The notes beneath the pieces are model-generated. The model had not been told where the DNA came from, did no database searches, and saw only the letters and a list, made by a program, of their open reading frames with translations. 63,497 bases of DNA from Nitrospirota bacterium (GTDB lineage: Bacteria; Nitrospirota; Nitrospiria; SBBL01; JAADHI01): the NCBI GenBank assembly GCA_029261195.1, contig JAJDBU010000029.1, forward strand, positions 1-63,497, written 5' to 3'. The position numbers were made by a program, and so were the translations under genes. Positions 62,523 through 63,497 of this stretch are shown here, piece after piece. Numbering within the stretch: the first letter of the stretch is position 1; each line of letters starts with the position of its first letter.

Positions 62523-63497
62523 ATGAATCATTTCATAAATCATAAAAAATCAAATGGCCTGTGTTTTGTTAGCCTGAAGCACTTTTTTTTCACAAGCATT
62601 CTGGTTCTTGCCGCATCGACTTCCGTTTTCGGAGCAAGCGCCAATCTCTCCTGGAATGCGAATATTGAACCTGACCTTGCCGGGTACAAGGTTTATATCG
62701 GTACGGCATCCGGAAGCTACGGAGGACCGACATCCGTCGGAAATACCACGAGTTATGCTGCGACCGGCCTCGCAGACGGCACCTATTTTTTTGCCGTGAC
62801 TGCGATAGATCTCTGGGGAAATGAGAGCGGATTTTCAACTGAGGTGAGCAAGGCGGTTTCGACAACAGACAGCATTCCGCCTCTGATATCGAGTCTTGCC
62901 GCCACAAGCATCACCCCTGGCAGCGCCTTAATCTCCTGGGCTACCGACGAAGCCGCCGACACTCAAATTCAATACGGCGCAAGCACGGCTTATGGATCCA
63001 CAAGCGCTCTGGATCCCTCTCTGGCGACAAGCCATAGCCAGACTCTGAGCGGACTGGCTCCATCTGCCCTGTATCATTATCGTGTACTCAGCCGGGATGC
63101 TGCGGGCAACCTCACCAGCTCAGCCGACAACACCTTCACAACGACAAGCGCGGTTGATACAGTGCCTCCCTCTATTTCAGGTGTGGCAACCGGCAGTGTC
63201 TCGACAAGCAGCGCCGGGGTCTCATGGACAACAAATGAAGCCTCTGATGCACAGCTTGAATACGGGACAACAAGCGCCTATGGATCAACAAGCGCTTTAG
63301 TCACAAACCTCGGCACTTCGCATCACATCAATTTAATCAACCTTAGCGCTAACACCACCTATCACTTCCGGGTTTTAAGCCGTGACGCCGCAGGCAATCT
63401 TGCGAGCTCCGGCGACATGACCTTTGTGACGCTTAATGTCCCGGACACGACTTCGCCGCTTCTCTCCGGCATCACTGTAAGTGGCCTGAGCGCAACT
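62523..63497 (+). CDS. secreted protein with fibronectin type III repeats (3' end outside window)
   Basis: Open for 325 codons from the ATG at 62523 to the window edge. A signal peptide (FFFTSILVLAASTSVFGA) is followed by a first FN3-like domain (ANLSWNANIEPDLAGYKVYI) and then repeats of about 100 residues with near-identical patterns (YGSTSAL, LSRDAAGNL twice, TFTT/TFVT). Purple-acid-phosphatase-like or FN3 domains of this style occur on extracellular adhesins and hydrolases. Possibly exported by the type II system in this window; that link is inference. Confidence 0.85.
   Translation, partial: MNHFINHKKSNGLCFVSLKHFFFTSILVLAASTSVFGASANLSWNANIEPDLAGYKVYIGTASGSYGGPTSVGNTTSYAATGLADGTYFFAVTAIDLWGNESGFSTEVSKAVSTTDSIPPLISSLAATSITPGSALISWATDEAADTQIQYGASTAYGSTSALDPSLATSHSQTLSGLAPSALYHYRVLSRDAAGNLTSSADNTFTTTSAVDTVPPSISGVATGSVSTSSAGVSWTTNEASDAQLEYGTTSAYGSTSALVTNLGTSHHINLINLSANTTYHFRVLSRDAAGNLASSGDMTFVTLNVPDTTSPLLSGITVSGLSAT

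Overview
The window looks like a chromosomal segment of a Gram-negative, didermal bacterium. It encodes a BamD-like lipoprotein, SurA, a secretin, an RND pump and a heptose adenylyltransferase. The gene mix (B12-binding radical SAM protein, AmgK/MurU peptidoglycan recycling, PrsR-like receiver, GEMM-like RNA ahead of an FN3 protein, frequent TTG/GTG starts) would suit a Nitrospirota or Desulfobacterota-type lineage. This taxonomic guess is inference from gene content only.

Layout. 1-7 kb: a possible gene tail, an FGE-fold protein, then amgK-murU-DUF3386-amidase on the plus strand and an SLC13 permease on the minus strand. 6.5-8.3 kb: ybiT-like ABC-F gene and tRNA-Pro(TGG). 8.5-20.4 kb: a complete type II secretion operon, C-D-E-F-G-H-I-J-N-L-M-K, behind a good sigma70 promoter; gspK carries a palindromic repeat inside its cleavable leader. 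20.4-28.3 kb: aminotransferase and agmatinase-family genes, a small cytochrome c, two exported proteins of unknown function that converge on a 50-nt hairpin, a CDF metal exporter and a Leu/Phe/Val-type dehydrogenase. 28.3-32.2 kb: a B12-radical SAM protein and a membrane-anchored tandem kinase/pseudokinase. 32.3-39.5 kb: an envelope and repair operon, bamD-met8/cysG-rfaE2-mfd-ppiC-surA.

39.5-52.2 kb is the accessory island and the most interesting part. A MazE/Doc-like toxin-antitoxin pair (toxin frameshifted) stands in front of a type I-C-like CRISPR-Cas operon, cas5-cas8c(cas11c inside)-cas7-cas3-cas4. The operon then carries a truncated antitoxin, an orphan HicB, a HicB-HicA pair, a second cas4 and an addiction-module antitoxin with a ParE/RelE toxin, before closing with cas1-cas2. 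The two cas4 copies share a nearly identical 3' half and downstream flank of about 0.41 kb but have diverged 5' halves. A leader and an array of 16 identical 37-nt repeats with 15 spacers follow. Just beyond the array lies a decayed cas4 fragment of the cas4-cas1-fusion type. The locus therefore looks like a recombined patchwork of at least two CRISPR systems whose adaptation module is interleaved with toxin-antitoxin genes.

52.2-63.5 kb: a Rossmann-GAF-GGDEF protein, a stand-alone PrsR-like receiver, fabH, rnr (possibly leaderless), an RND permease/adaptor pair, and at the right edge a secreted FN3-repeat protein (incomplete) with a probable GEMM-type cyclic-dinucleotide riboswitch upstream. 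The diguanylate cyclase and the riboswitch could belong to one signalling circuit; that is inference.
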